64,000 bases of DNA from Diphasiastrum complanatum (lineage: Eukaryota > Streptophyta > Lycopodiopsida > Lycopodiales > Lycopodiaceae): contig CM055101.1 in NCBI GenBank assembly GCA_029204225.1, positions 5,895,246 to 5,959,245 on the forward strand, written 5' to 3'. Under the pieces are notes generated by a model, which worked only from the letters and a program-made list of their open reading frames with translations, was not told the DNA's origin and did not search any database. The position numbers and the translations under genes are program-made. Positions 1 through 10,900 of the stretch are shown piece by piece (the stretch's first letter is position 1; every line of letters starts with the position of its first letter).

Positions 1-9
1 GATCAGTTT

Positions 10-1041
10 ATGGAGCTTTCTTATCTTTTCACAGATCTACAGCCCACTGAGCTTATTTCTCGTTACATTGCTAGGCTTCGTGGTGCTTTACGTTATGATG
101 TTTCTTCCTTCCGTCCTACCACACTTGTTGAGGTGATGTCTCTTGCCAGTACTTTACAGCATAAGTACTCTGACACCCTTCCTTCCCGCTTCTCCCGATC
201 CCATCCTTTTGCTTCATCTTTTTCCGCTACGTTCACCCCTACACCGGCCCCTTCTGTTCCAGCTCTCTCCATTGCCCCTTCGCCTCCTCGTCCTCCGACT
301 CCTCGACCTGCTTTTGTCCGACGTTACACGTCTGCAGAGTTCGCTGATCTTCAGCAGAAGCATCTTTGCTTTCGTTGTAAGAGTCCTGACCATCTTGCCC
401 GTGATTGCCGCCAGCCTCTCCCTACTACTACTGCTGTTTTTTACGATGAGGGCACTACTCCAGATGATTTCGATATCTACATTCATATTTCTAATGAGCC
501 TGACTTATCCTCTGAGCCTTCCCCTGATTTACTTCCTGCTAGTTGCCATGCTCAGCTTGCCTATGCTACTTGGACAGGGCGTCCTGGTCCTCGCTCCATT
601 CGGTTACGTGTGCGTATTACAGGTCGAGAGTATATTGCTTTAGTTGATACTGGTAGCACTCATTCTTTTATTATCAGTTATATCACTAGTCGGATTCGTG
701 CTTCACCTGTTCCTGCTTCCCAGCCTCTCACAGTTGAGGTTGCCAGTTCTCATTCTTTTCCTAGTTCTCAGATGTTTCAGCGTTTACCATACCGCATTGC
801 AGATTTCTCTGGACAGGCAGATCTTTACATTATCCCTATGGAGCGTTATGATCTTATCCTTGGTGCTGATTGGTTTGCATCTCTTGGAGCCGTTACACTG
901 GACTTGACACAGCAGACATTGACATTTGTACATGATGCAGTTACACACTCACTTGTGGGCATTGATTCTCAGGGAGACTTCCAGTTGATTACTGGGAAGC
1001 AGTTTATTCGCAGCCTGCCGAAGGCTCATTGTGCTGCCTAA
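10..1041 (+). pseudogene. Gypsy G gag C-terminus and aspartic protease
   Basis: This open frame of 343 codons holds the end of gag and the protease. A CX2CX4HX4C zinc knuckle (CFRCKSPDHLARDC) begins near residue 120 after a Pro/Ser-rich linker; it binds genomic RNA in family members. The retropepsin active site LVDTGSTHSFI is near residue 213, followed by the ILGADWF flap-side motif typical of gypsy proteases. Both catalytic features look intact. A stop at 1039-1041 separates this frame from the reverse transcriptase that should follow without a break, so the polyprotein is broken. Confidence 0.88.
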
Positions 1042-1624
1042 TTATGTGTTCAGCGGGCAGTACCAGTTCCTCCAGTTTCTACACCAACAGCTATTCCTCA
1101 GGTGATTTCTGACTTATTACATCAGTATGCTTTTGTCTTTTCAGAACCTACGACGCTACCACCATTACGTGACGTGAACCATCATATTGATTTGCGTCCT
1201 GGTTCTGCTCCTCCCTCCCGTCCCCCTTATCATATGTCTCGATATGAGCGTGATGAGCTTGAGCTCCATAACCTTGTTAGATCAGGGTCTCATTGTTCCT
1301 AGTCACAGCCCTTTTGGTGCTCCTGTTCTCCTTATTAATAAGAAAAATGGTACCAAACGCCTTTGTATTGATTACCGTGCTTTAAATAAGTTGACTATTC
1401 GTAATCAGTACCCTATTCCACACATGGATAATCTCTTTGACCAGCTCCATACCTCTAAAATCTTTTCCAAGATAGACCTTCGTTCTGGATATTACCAAAT
1501 CAGGATGCACCCTTCTGACGAACATAAGACTGCTTTCCGTACTCATCCTGGTTTATATGAATTTCGTGTGCTTCCTTTTGGTGTTACTAATGGCCCTCCT
1601 ACATTCCCAGAATGTGATGAATAA
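1042..1624 (+). pseudogene. Gypsy G reverse transcriptase, N-terminal half
   Basis: After the stop at 1041 the pol frame continues with the pre-RT motif ([19 protein letters not shown]). It then shifts frame near 1295 and resumes with the RT fingers and palm ([46 protein letters not shown]). The sequence stops at about 1624, before the YxDD catalytic loop. That loop and nearly all of RNase H are deleted, so the enzyme is dead. The frame on the far side begins inside the RNase H tail. Confidence 0.85.
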
Positions 1625-1641
1625 CGTCTTACGTCCGCTTC

Positions 1642-2529
1642 TTGGTCATTGTGTCTTGGTTTTTACAGTCTTTTAATTTCTTTATATTGTATCGTCCTGG
1701 TCGTGCTAACACTGTTGCTGATGCATTATCTCGTCTTCCAGCTTTGTTAAATACACTCGTTTCTACTATTCCTCCATGGTTTGATGCTCTACCTGCAGCA
1801 TACCTTACATGTTCTGATTTTCGTGATGTTTATAGTTCTGCCCCACCTGTTTCGTCCAGTCCTCATCAGGTTTACTCCATTATTGACAATCGTCTTTATC
1901 ATTATGATTCTCTTTGTATCCCTAGTTCTTTGGGTATCCGTTCCCAGTTGTTGTCGGATGCTCATTCCTCTCCTGTTGAGGGTCACTTTGGTTTTCAAAA
2001 GTCTTATGCTCATCTCAAAGACCATTTCTATTGGCCCTCTCTTCGATCTGAGCTTGCTGTACTTATTCGTACCTGCCCTTTCTGTCTTCGTAATAAGTAC
2101 TCCCGTTCTAAATCTGCTGGTTTGCTCCAGAGTTGGCCTATTCCTCATCGCCAGTGGACTGATATATCTATGGACTTTATCCTTGGCCTTCCCCATACCC
2201 AGCGTGGTCACGATTCATGTATGGTGGTAGTTGACAGGTTCTCGAAACAGGCACATTTTATCCCAGTTCGCAGTACTATCACAGCAGAGCAGTGTGCACG
2301 TTTGTTCCTATCAGAGATTTTCCGCCTGCATGGATTTCCTCGTACTATCCTTTCTGATCGGGATAGTAAGTTTACATCTATATTCTGGACAGAGCTTATG
2401 CGTATTTTGGATGTTCAGCTTTTTATGGGTTCTGCTTATCATTCTACTTCTGATGGGCAGTCTGAGGTCCTTAACAGGATCCTTGAGTATTATTTACGCC
2501 ATTTTGTTACTCCTTCAGGGAAGGATTGA
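1642..2529 (+). pseudogene. Gypsy G RNase H tail and integrase
   Basis: The frame opens on the end of RNase H (RPGRANTVADALSRLP), then shows the HHCC zinc domain (GHFGFQKSYAHLKDHFYWP, CPFCLRNK). The integrase core follows with acidic residues in MDFILGLP, LSDRDSKFT and DGQSEVLNR, so the DDE triad is recognisable. Integrase inserts the cDNA copy into the host genome. A stop near 2529 and a frameshift interrupt the core before the C-terminal domain. Confidence 0.87.
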
Positions 2530-3270
2530 GATCAACATTTATGTTTAGCAGAGTATAGCTATAATAGCTCTGTTAGTACCAGCACAGGTGTCTCTCCATT
2601 TTTATTATCTCATGGCTATGCATCTCTTTTACCTGGCATTCCTCTTCCTCCTGAGGATACACCTGTTACACTTGCATCTTTTCTATCAGGTGCTCGAGAG
2701 CTTATTACTCGAGCCAGTTCTCATTTACAGCATGTTCAGCAGCGTTATCAAACCTCAGTTGATCGTCACCGCCGCCATGTTGAGTTTCAGCTTGGAGATA
2801 TGGTTTATCTACGCTTACGGTTTGCACGTCATCATTTTGTCCAGGGCCATGCTTCTACTGAGAAACTTGCACCACGTTATTATGGGCCTTATCGCATTGT
2901 GGAGGTTCTTAGTCCAGTTACATATCGCTTACAGCTTCCTGCTTCCACACGCGCCTGTGATGTATTCCATGTCAGTTTATTACGTGCTGCTATTGAGGAT
3001 GACGCTCCTTGTGATGCTGAGTTTCCTACTGCTCCAGAGTTATTTCCATTTTTACCTGCTGCTATATTACAGGTCCGTCTATACCATAGTCGACGCCGCC
3101 GGCAGATTCAGTTTTTGGTCCAGTGGGATGGTCGTCCTATTGAGGAGGCTACATGGGAGCCTATTGATGTGTTTTATCATACACCATTACTTGCGGATCA
3201 GGCTCGTGCTCTTGCTGCACTTGTTGATTCCTCTACATCAGATGTTCCTCTAGCTGTTGATGCACCAGGG
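2530..3270 (+). pseudogene. Gypsy G integrase C-terminal domain and chromodomain
   Basis: After a frameshift the integrase C-terminus resumes (APRYYGPYRIVEVLSPVTYR, DVFHVSLLR). It ends in a chromodomain (QFLVQWDGRPIEEATWEPI) starting about 110 codons into the frame that opens at 2800. Such chromodomains are thought to direct insertion to particular chromatin. The last codons before the stop at 3285 (GLAAT) come from the adjoining LINE copy rather than the gypsy element, so the real end of the element is near 3270. Confidence 0.83.
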
Positions 3271-3831
3271 CTTGCTGCTACTTGATCCGATCCTGATTGA
3301 TTGCTCGAGTGATGCGACTTTTGACTGCAACAGGTTCTTCTCATTGATCAAAGAGGTTACTATGCCCTTCAGCTGTGAGATTTCTTGCTTCAAAGTCTGA
3401 AAATTTGCCTTAATCTGATCAATCTGCCAAGATGAGAAAAATCCCGTTGAAATTTTCAGTTTTAAGTTTTGTATAGTTTGAGTTTTTAAGAGAAAAACTT
3501 AAGGTATGAGATATCTGCTGTAGGTTGTGGTTCTTGGAGGGAAGAAGAGCTGGCAGCAGAAGCATAGATGATAGGAGTGGGAAGAAGCCCAATAGGAGAG
3601 ATGAAGGAAGCAGTAGAAAGAGGAGCAGAATCGATGGGGAGGGTAGAGCAAAAAGAGGGAAGAGCAGAGGGGGCAGATGGAGCAACATGCAGTGGGCAAA
3701 ATGGAGGGGATGGAGCAGCAGGCAGTGCTGCCACATCAGGGGGCAGCGCTGCCACATCATCAGCAGGTTGGGAGGTGGCTGCCACGGTGGGAGAGGGAGA
3801 GCGAGGGGTGGGAGCTTTCCGGCAACGAGCG

Positions 3832-3879
<48 letters not shown>
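3271..3879 (-). mobile_element. LINE copy 1 (L1-type), 5' fragment with ORF1
   Basis: Reading down the minus strand from the GA/CT tract there is a Pro/Ala/Ser-rich ORF1 head and then a coiled-coil segment (ANFQTLKQEISQLKG, EKNLLQSKVASLEQSI). That segment matches the ORF1 coiled coil of the larger LINE copy at 36382-36032 (ADFQLLKQEVLHLQG, EKNELQSKVASLEQII). Everything 3' of ORF1 is missing and the copy abuts the gypsy chromodomain at about 3271. Unusually for a LINE relic, it is the 5' end that survives. ORF1p is an RNA-binding chaperone of the retrotransposition particle. Confidence 0.7.
3835..3879. repeat. (GA)n microsatellite at LINE 5' end
   Basis: About 22 GA units. On the minus strand this is a (CT)n tract directly ahead of the LINE ORF1 head. 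The same tract occupies the same place in two other LINE copies, so it is probably part of the LINE 5' UTR. Confidence 0.9.
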
Positions 3880-3880
<1 letters not shown>

Positions 3881-4395
3881 CTATGTAGTTACTAGTTACT
3901 AGTATGATGTATCTACTATCATCATTCATGTTTGTCCAATTGCGTAGTTTTTGCTCGCAGCTCAAAGTGCTCAATGCTACAAGAGGTAACCAATTCAAAA
4001 GGTCGATTCGAATTGGCTTGAAACTATGGACAAATCTAACAAAAATTATCTTTTTCTAGAAAGATGCAGCTAGGTAAAGTCACTTTAGGATGAGTTGATC
4101 CAAGACCGGAGAGATCAATAACAACCATGTGCCATGCTTACTTAACACTAAATCAACCAATCACAAACAGGCTCAATGCCAATCACAAACAAAGCAATGC
4201 TCAGGCTTCAATACCAATCACGAACAAAGCAAATGATGAATATTGTAATGCTTGATAGAAATAGTGTTTTTACCAAAACTCTTTGCTTATGGAGCACCAA
4301 GCATTTCTTCCAGAGATTTAAGACTAACCTGCCTGAGAAAATTTTATTTTTGAGGCTTGTAAGGACACTTGAATTCAGGAAAACCATGTGCATAC
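3880..4395 (-). other. METTL-like gene, start of intron 5; no gene seen
   Basis: Single-copy-looking AT-rich sequence downstream of exon 5. I searched both strands for the next exon, expected to begin with the SAM-binding GCGxGN motif, and did not find it. There is a short imperfect repeat around 4155-4230 built on CCAATCACAAACAAAGC-like units. Confidence 0.5.
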
Positions 4396-4434
4396 CTCCA
4401 AAACAGTTTTTGTTTCATGTGACGAGTCAGTGAC
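4396..4434 (-). CDS. METTL-like gene exon 5
   Basis: A 39-nt exon of 13 codons (VTDSSHETKTVLE), phase 0 at both ends. It is flanked by the acceptor TGCTCCAG and the donor GTATGCACAT on the minus strand. In the family the residues TVLE lead straight into the SAM-binding motif VGCGxGN, so the split falls exactly where motif I should begin on the next exon. The exon is too short for a usual ORF scan; it was found because it completes the protein after exon 4, 368 bp upstream. Confidence 0.7.
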
Positions 4435-4802
4435 CTGGAGCAGAATAACAAAATGCAAATAATTGAACTCATTGAAATCTTAAAAGTTCCATTTAAGACT
4501 TACTGAAATTTCATCAAATGAACAGCAAGGCGAATGGGATGCATAATAATATCTCAAACATAACAAGGTAGACCGTACGATTTTCCTTTCCTCCTCACTT
4601 CAAGATGAATACCATGCTGAAACATAATACTAAACATGTGTCTATAATCGGCTCTAAAGGATTTGGACTTTGTTATAAAGGAAGGAGCTGAACAGGAACA
4701 CGGTCTCATCTTTGAACAGCAGATGTAGACAAAATTTCAAGACATTTACTTCAAAATCGGAACTGCCAAGTCAAAATTTGAGGAAAAATAAACAATACCT
4801 AC
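4435..4802 (-). other. METTL-like gene intron 4 (368 bp)
   Basis: On the minus strand it begins GTAGGTATTG and ends TGCTCCAG. It is AT-rich with no recognisable transposon and is one of only two ordinary-sized introns of this gene in the window. Confidence 0.65.
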
Positions 4803-4859
4803 CGATCCAAGAAAGTACCGTCTCCACTCCTTTTCAAGATAATGTCGATCTCTAAAGAA
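4803..4859 (-). CDS. METTL-like gene exon 4
   Basis: A 57-nt exon of exactly 19 codons (FFRDRHYLEKEWRRYFLGS), phase 0 on both sides, between the acceptor TTTTGGCAG and the donor GTAGGT. The FF(K/R)DRHYLxKEW signature is the most diagnostic stretch of the METTL2/6/8 N-terminal region and is separated from the preceding YKR segment by an intron here. It lies 16.7 kb downstream of exon 3. No stop or frame error is seen. Confidence 0.82.
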
Positions 4860-5208
4860 CTGCCAAAAGTAATAAGTCATCAATTCATGAAGCACACATG
4901 AATATGCATCTAGACAAACATACACAATGTCTGCACCCTTCTAGTATCACTCCAGTACAAATTATTAATAGCTGAGCCCTTGGCCAACTTAAACTATAAA
5001 TGCATAGTAGTGGGGCTTTGGGCATGTACGCAAAATAAAAAGGCTCGAGGTTCAGGTGAAGCTTTCATATTACAGGTTCGGGTGAATGATAGACTTAAAC
5101 AGCTCCAAATTTCAAACGATCCAACTCAAAGGCTGATAATAGACCCTAATTTTATCACAACGTCATATGTTTAGAGTCTAAGAACCAGGACATTGCATAT
5201 TTAACTTT
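4860..5208. other. Intron sequence, nothing recognised
   Basis: AT-rich sequence between METTL exon 4 and gypsy P. A 64-codon plus-strand frame at 4980 has no recognisable features and is judged random. Confidence 0.5.
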
Positions 5209-6484
5209 CTACTTGCAGCTTGGGGTCCTTGATAGTCCAATGAATAAATCCACACAAATGCCTGCACATACACCATGTGTATCTCTATCGCAGGGTCCAC
5301 AATAATGCAGAGATAACTTGTAGCACTTCCCTGTCTTAAGAGAAGTTGAGTCCTTTGGAATCAGGAGAAACACCATGTCTCCTTCCTTGAACTCTCTTGG
5401 TGTGCGATCCCGATCAGCAAATGTCTTTGCGCGATCCATCGCATGTTTCACATTTTTCTTGGCTAACTCAAGCATCTGTACCATGTGAGTTAGAAAGTCA
5501 ATAGCACTAGGCACTCTATGAGGTATCCCTACCGTAATTGGACTAGCTAGCCTAAAACCATAATTCAATTTGAAAGGACTCATCTTAGTTGAAGCATTCT
5601 TTTTATCATTATCAGCAAACTCCAACAATGGCAAATATTTCTCCCATTGCGTTTGCTTAACACTTACGTATGCTCTAAGCATGTCCTCCATGGTTTGGTT
5701 AACTCTCTCAGTTTGACCATCCAATTCAGGTGATCAGTACTACTCATTCTCAATTGCGCCTCAAGCTTATCCATTACGGCAGTCCAAAAATGACCCGTAA
5801 AGCGTGGATCTCTGTCAAACGCTATGGATGAGGGTAACCCATGAAATCTGAACACATGCTGTATAAATAGATCAGCTACCCGAGGTGCATCAGTCTTAAT
5901 ATGGGTTGGAATGAAATGAGCCATTTTTGTGAGTTTGTCAACCACAATCATTATGGTATCATGTTGAAGTTGCGTACGAGGCAGTGTGTAATAAAGTCCA
6001 TCGATACACTCTCCCATCTTCCCTCTGGAATAGGCAAAGGGTGTTAACGATCCAGGAACTTTAATCGTTTTGATTTGTTAACTTGACACTTAAAACAATG
6101 TGCCACATTACTATGGACATCTTTATTAATCTTAGGCCACCAAAAACTACGTCGGATCAACTCACAAGTCTTATCCACACCAGGATGACCTGCACTAGGG
6201 CTATCATGACAAGAATGCAAGATTTTACTACGCAGCTCCTCACAAGCTGGAATGAGAAATTTGCCATTCCTCTTAACAAAACCATCTTCTTTGGTATACT
6301 TAAGATAAGTGCGAGCAAAGGGAATAGAGCTCTCCTCCTGAGACTCTACATGGCCATGACTCACCTCAAGCTCCACTTTCTTACACTGAGGATCCTCTAG
6401 TTGAGCCTTCTTTATCTCAACCAATAGGTCATTTTCAATGACGACAAATGACATTTTCATGGCATTTGATAGGCCTAGGAACAC
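5209..6484 (-). pseudogene. Gypsy relic P: integrase region
   Basis: Three overlapping minus-strand frames form one broken integrase. 6484-6044 carries the pre-integrase region and the zinc domain (CHDSPSAGHPGVDKTCELIRR, then FKCQ after HC). 6017-5664 carries the core with FDRDPRFTGHFW. 5724-5209 starts with DGQTERVNQTMEDML and continues to the C-terminal EGDMVFLLIPKDS motif. The first catalytic Asp (MDFIT) is readable only after a frameshift near 5990, and a second shift sits near 5715. RT, RNase H, protease, gag and both LTRs are absent, so this is a fragment truncated at both ends. Confidence 0.85.
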
Positions 6485-7967
6485 TATTTTACATGGTTCC
6501 TGATTTGGGCCCTAGTATTTGATTGTGATCCGCTGAACAAACGATCTAGAATTTATGGATCATCAACGATCGCCCACCCGAATCACTAAAAAACAATTCA
6601 ATTGTTTTATAGGAAAAAAAGACCAATGGTTGAAATTTTTTTGGATAGTTTAGTTAGCCGACAACTTTTACTATAGATAGTTAGTTTGCCTAGTCAATTT
6701 GCTTAACTTGTTAACTATTGGAGTTTCTGTATTAAAAATGACTTTTAGAACATTTTTCTGATTTAATTATAATACATTGGTCCTTGATAGCTTGATCTTA
6801 GGCCTTCATAGAATGGTGTTGGGAGCTCAAGTCAAGAAAAGAATCACTCATTCATCAATGTCATAATCTCTAAACTATTGACAATTTATCCAGAAAGTAG
6901 GCCATTAATTTGTTCAATGTTGCATGCTCCATTCCGGAACACATTCAGGAACGTGATCCAGGAAATCCAATTAGGATTTCCCGGATCGCAAAAACTTTTT
7001 CAGAAGCTGCCAATATGGGTATCATTTGAAAGGATTTCAAAAGAGTAGTTCTGTTGCTTGGTTTCAGATAGTTAACCACCAATATCTGCTATTCACTTCA
7101 ATCGCAACCAGCAATTCATTGGCTGCAAAAACGATTTGGAGTTACTGAAGCAAATCCGGATTGTTTTTACAGATATTGAAGCAGGTTGTTTTTGTAGATA
7201 TGGAAACTAATTTGGATCGTTTTTGCAAACGTTTTTGAAATTGATCCAGATTTGCAAATGAATATCAGATACTGAAAATCATTTTTGTAGATACGGATTT
7301 GCAGATATATTCATTGGCTATTCATTTCAATTGTATCTGCTTCAGAATTTCTGCTATTCATTTGCATTGCAACCAGGGGTGGATCCCTGCCCCCGATGAG
7401 AAAAAAATTCGCAAATTTTTTTGCGATCTGGGACAACGTTTCAGGTCCCGGATTGCTGGCAATTCGGATCACACAATCTGGCTCATTTTTGGAGCAGATC
7501 ATGATCCGCACAACCTTGAATTTTTCTTTCACAAGTTCATCCTTATCCTCACTCGTCATCCATGTTGGGACCCAACTAGCATTACGAGTGATAGTTACTT
7601 GCAATAGTTCATGATTCCAAAAGGGCTTCTTTTGGTACACAATTGTTTGATACTTTATTGCTGATAAACCAGCATACTTCCACCCTTTTATATGATTCCC
7701 CTTTAAACAATTTCAAGGAAAAGGGTAAAAAAATTCAGATTTTCTTTTTGGAGTTCCAAAAACCATAACCCGAATTTCCAGAACGTGATCTGGATCACAT
7801 ACCGGATGCAAGTATGATCAGCATAAATTGCCACTGAGGTTCCTCAGTTGGTAGCTTATGACTTTGAAGGCTTCTGCTATTGCTTAGTTAGGGCTTTGTC
7901 TTCATGAGCTGCTATATTGTGTCTATACGAATGTCTTCGATGTTATCTTTGATTTGAGTCCTTAACT
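6485..7967. other. Unassigned intron sequence, probably including the 5' LTR of gypsy F
   Basis: No gene is supported. The end of a gypsy F LTR should lie just before the primer-binding site at 7968, but I could not fix its borders because no second copy is present. A palindrome (GATCCAGGAAATCC / GGATTTCCCGGATC) sits at about 6956-6988. Diverged repeats of TTTTTGTAGATA and GCTATTCA-type words fill 7080-7360. Confidence 0.4.
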
Positions 7968-7980
7968 TGGTATCAGAGCT
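7968..7980 (+). other. Primer-binding site of gypsy F (initiator Met tRNA)
   Basis: TGGTATCAGAGCT is complementary to the 3' end of plant initiator methionine tRNA. It lies 1.3 kb ahead of the gypsy F protease, the expected distance for a gag-containing leader. Confidence 0.6.
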
Positions 7981-9257
7981 CTTTATAGGGGCTGTTATTT
8001 GTGATTTTTTTTCAGCGCTATTACTGGAGCTTCCATCATTGGAATTTCCAACTTTTATTTTACAGTTTTGTGGAGAAATTTCAGTGCTACTCTGGGTGCC
8101 TTCATCGCTGGAACTCAGAGCATCTATTTTACAGTTTTGATGAGCAGTTTGAGCACTACTTTCATTGCTGGATTTTGCAGCCCTCTTCCACACTTGTTTG
8201 CAGGAGTTTACTTCAATTGATTGCCAGCCTTGTCTTCCACAGGTTCATCACTGAGTAGACCATCACTTTTTTTTCGATTTTCTCTAGCGTTTGCTGCCTA
8301 TTTCTTGCCTACTTCCCTTGCTGGTTGCTGTTAGGAAATTTGTTGATTGGAGGGGCCTATCTACTACTCTTTTCCAGCCACATTCGCGTTGAGTTTAAGC
8401 ACTACACTCTTGATGATCCATCGTTGGAATTGAGGCTTTGTTGGTAACTGATTTTCTCCCCGCTATGTGATATTTCTACTGTGGCATGGATCATGTTAAT
8501 TCCAAGGGCTCTTAAGACCATCATGTAGACCTTTTTAGAGGATGAACTTGGAAGAGGAAGTGAAGAGGCGAAGAAGATTGTTTGTACATTTTGATTGTTA
8601 AGAGTTTTCAGCTTGAAGCTAGTATTCAACTTGTTGTTGGTAGTGACTAACCATGATTATTTAATTGGCCTATGCATGTATTGGCATGGACTGTCTGCAG
8701 TAATGTGGCAGTGACCCTACGCTACATGTACATAGGAGTGGGCAGGCTCACTGAGAGATCTTTACCAAGAGGATAGAAGATATGCTTAGACAGATTTGTG
8801 CCATATGCTTAGAACGAAAATGATTATGGGATCACTGACGACTTGCCCAAGCTCTTAGCTAAGAGTGATTAGTCGGTAGTTTCAAAATCAGAATTGGATC
8901 AAGTTGGATTCTATGGAGTCAACAAGGGGAAGATGCTAGAGGAGTACCTCAAGCAAGGGTATCTAGTTAAATTCTATCCACCTCACTTCTCAATCTTGTC
9001 AAGGATGACATTGTTCAGAAGTGAAAATTGGATTTTTTGTGCACATAGTGGTAATGCCAAAGCCTGGATGTGCTCAAGGTCGAGTCGCATTACTTGTATG
9101 GTGAGAAGTTAGAACTATGTTTCTACACTGAGCATATTATTAACAGTATTTTGTAGTCAGCCAAAAGTTTGTGGTCACAAAGCTAGGTGGATCGAGCTTA
9201 TGCAAGGGTTTATTTTAAGTTTCTAGTACCGGACATGAAGAGTATAAGAAAGGCAAG
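7981..9257 (+). other. Degenerate gag/leader region of gypsy F
   Basis: No intact gag frame. At 8000-8190 two to three imperfect copies of an approximately 88-bp unit repeat (words such as TATTTTACAGTTTTG and CATCGCTGGAACT). These create a Ser-rich minus-strand frame with QNCKI repeats, which I do not regard as a gene. A short plus-strand frame at 8894-9112 is in the right place for late gag, but no zinc knuckle is visible. Confidence 0.4.
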
Positions 9258-9671
9258 GTGGACACGGCTCCTCCAGTGACACTATCAAAAGCGGCGCAAT
9301 ATGGGTATCAGTTTCCTGACACTTCTTTGATAGTTATGAGTGGACAACTTTGTGGTAGAAGTATTTTAGTTCTATTTAACATTGGGTCATCGCATAATGT
9401 CATAAATTCAACTCTTGTTAAGAAGTTAAAAGTGAGCACACAACCGTCCAAGTATCAGTACATAGTCGAGATGGCTGATGGAAAGGGTACAGAGATTTGG
9501 GACACGAGGGTTGTGAGTATGCCTTTAACTATTCAGAGTTATTCTGAGGAGTTGGATTTTGAGATAACTCGTTTGGCGAGTTTCAGCATGGTGGTAAGCT
9601 TCATTCCATCCGTGGTGAGCGGGATGTGCCTCCAGGACCACTGGTCTCAACTACGCAGCTGCGTAAGGTAA
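9258..9671 (+). pseudogene. Gypsy F protease
   Basis: The frame contains the retropepsin region, but the active-site loop reads LFNIGSSHNVI where family members have D-T/S-G. The catalytic Asp is replaced by Asn and the Thr by Ile, so the enzyme would be inactive even without the downstream frameshift. The expected strand after it (VEMADGKGTEIWDTRV) is recognisable. It runs out of frame near 9620 into the RT frame. Confidence 0.75.
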
Positions 9672-10579
9672 GCTGTGAAGGTATGTATGTTTGTTTTCTA
9701 CTGGATATGACTACTAGTACTAGTGAGAGTAGCATGTGGCAGGTGCAAGACAATACTTCAGCTAACCTAGACCATGAAATCAAGAGTGAGTTTGTAGATG
9801 TATTTACTGATGATTTGCCATCTGCATTACCGCCTAATAGAAATGTTGAACATAAGATTGAGCTTATTCCTGGATCCTGTCCTGTAAATAGATCACCTTA
9901 TAGAATGAGTTTGAGAGAGGAAGAGGAGGTGAGGAAGAAGCTAGAAGACTATCTTTCACATTGGCAGATTAGGCCTAGCTTCTTAGCTTTTGCCTCGCCG
10001 ATCATTCTAGTAAAAAAGGACGGATCTTGGCATATGTGTGTGGATTATCGAGGCCTTAATAAGATTACTATTAAGCACCGATATCCTATGCCACGTATTG
10101 ATGATTTGCTTGATGCTCTTCATGGTGCCACTGTATGTAGTAAGATAGACTTGAAGAGTGGGTATCATCAGGTTAGAGTTCGTGAAGAGCATGTTTATAA
10201 AACTGCCTTCCGAACTCGGTTTGGTCATTATGAGAATCTTGTGATGCCCTTTGGTTTGACTAACGCCCCAACTACATTCATGATGTTCATGAATGATGTA
10301 CTCAGACCGTATATGGGTGAGTTTGTTGTAAACTTTATTGATGATATTTTGACTTACAGTGCAGGTGAGGCCCAAGCATGTGACCCACCTTAGGACTGTG
10401 TTGTCTACCTTGAGGGAAAACAAATTGTTTGCTAATGCAAAAAAGATCGAACTTTTTAAAAGAAAATTGAGTATCTAGGTCATATTGTGACTGCTGATGG
10501 AGGATCCTAAAACGGTTGTTGTGATCGTTGCGTGGCCTGTGCCAGTTGAGTTAACAGCATTGAAGTCTTTTCTAGGATG
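9626..10579 (+). pseudogene. Gypsy F reverse transcriptase, fingers and palm
   Basis: This region carries the RT linker ([18 protein letters not shown]), [48 protein letters not shown] and the catalytic FIDDIL loop, all recognisable. The frame shifts near 10375 and continues degenerate through [20 protein letters not shown] to ALKSFLG at about 10577, where gypsy E is inserted. Expected partners (RNase H) are found 7.4 kb away at 18020. Confidence 0.85.
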
Positions 10580-10896
10580 ATTCACGTTCCACCCCGCCGT
10601 AGGACCTAATCCGGGTCCACCCACCGTGCCCTGGCCTGTGACCGTATCAAGCTGGATCTGACCTCCCTCCTAGACGGTGTCCGCCTAGGCTCTCAGCCAT
10701 CTCCTGCCTAACGCTAGCAAACATCCTGGCCGTGCACATGCTCTCCATCCACCTCCTCCTAGGTAGATAGAATGGATGGCAAATGAGTCCTCCTCCCCTT
10801 GTATACCTCCAAGGAGAGAGACTCCAAGCCATGTGCACACCTAGATCAAGACACGTGGCAACCATGCAGGTTCACGAGTCACCAGTCAAGTCTACA
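10580..10896 (-). repeat. Left (3') LTR of gypsy E, truncated
   Basis: It matches 17643-17963 almost throughout (GATTCACGTTCC to AAGTCTACA). It lacks the outer 68 bp and a 13-bp block (CCCATACCACC region) present in the other copy. Confidence 0.85.
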
Positions 10897-10900
10897 GGCC

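Larger units (their letters stand above)
1..3270 (+). mobile_element. Gypsy element G: chromodomain-bearing Ty3/gypsy relic, 5' end outside window
   Basis: The plus strand carries, in order, gag zinc knuckle, protease, the N-terminal half of reverse transcriptase, the tail of RNase H, integrase and a chromodomain. This is the gene order of plant chromoviruses. The 5' LTR and gag N-terminus lie before base 1. The catalytic half of RT and most of RNase H are missing at about 1615-1640. The right end is not an LTR: it runs directly into a LINE copy in the opposite orientation at about 3271. Several frameshifts and stops show it cannot make a polyprotein. It lies inside or beyond the METTL-like gene, downstream of that gene's exon 5. 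Confidence 0.9.

Noticed and set aside
143-907. Long hydrophobic plus-strand frames (143-643 and 644-907)
   Set aside because: They are shadow frames of the gag-protease ORF; the Leu-rich composition comes from CTT/CTC-rich DNA and shows no membrane protein organisation.
3486-3998. A 170-codon minus-strand ORF with Ser-Leu repeats as a host gene
   Set aside because: The repeats are the (CT)n tract read through, and the rest matches the LINE ORF1 head.
7912-8193. Ser-rich ORF with QNCKI repeats as a gene
   Set aside because: It lies antisense in the leader of gypsy F, arises from an imperfect 88-bp tandem repeat, and has no start context or neighbours to support it.
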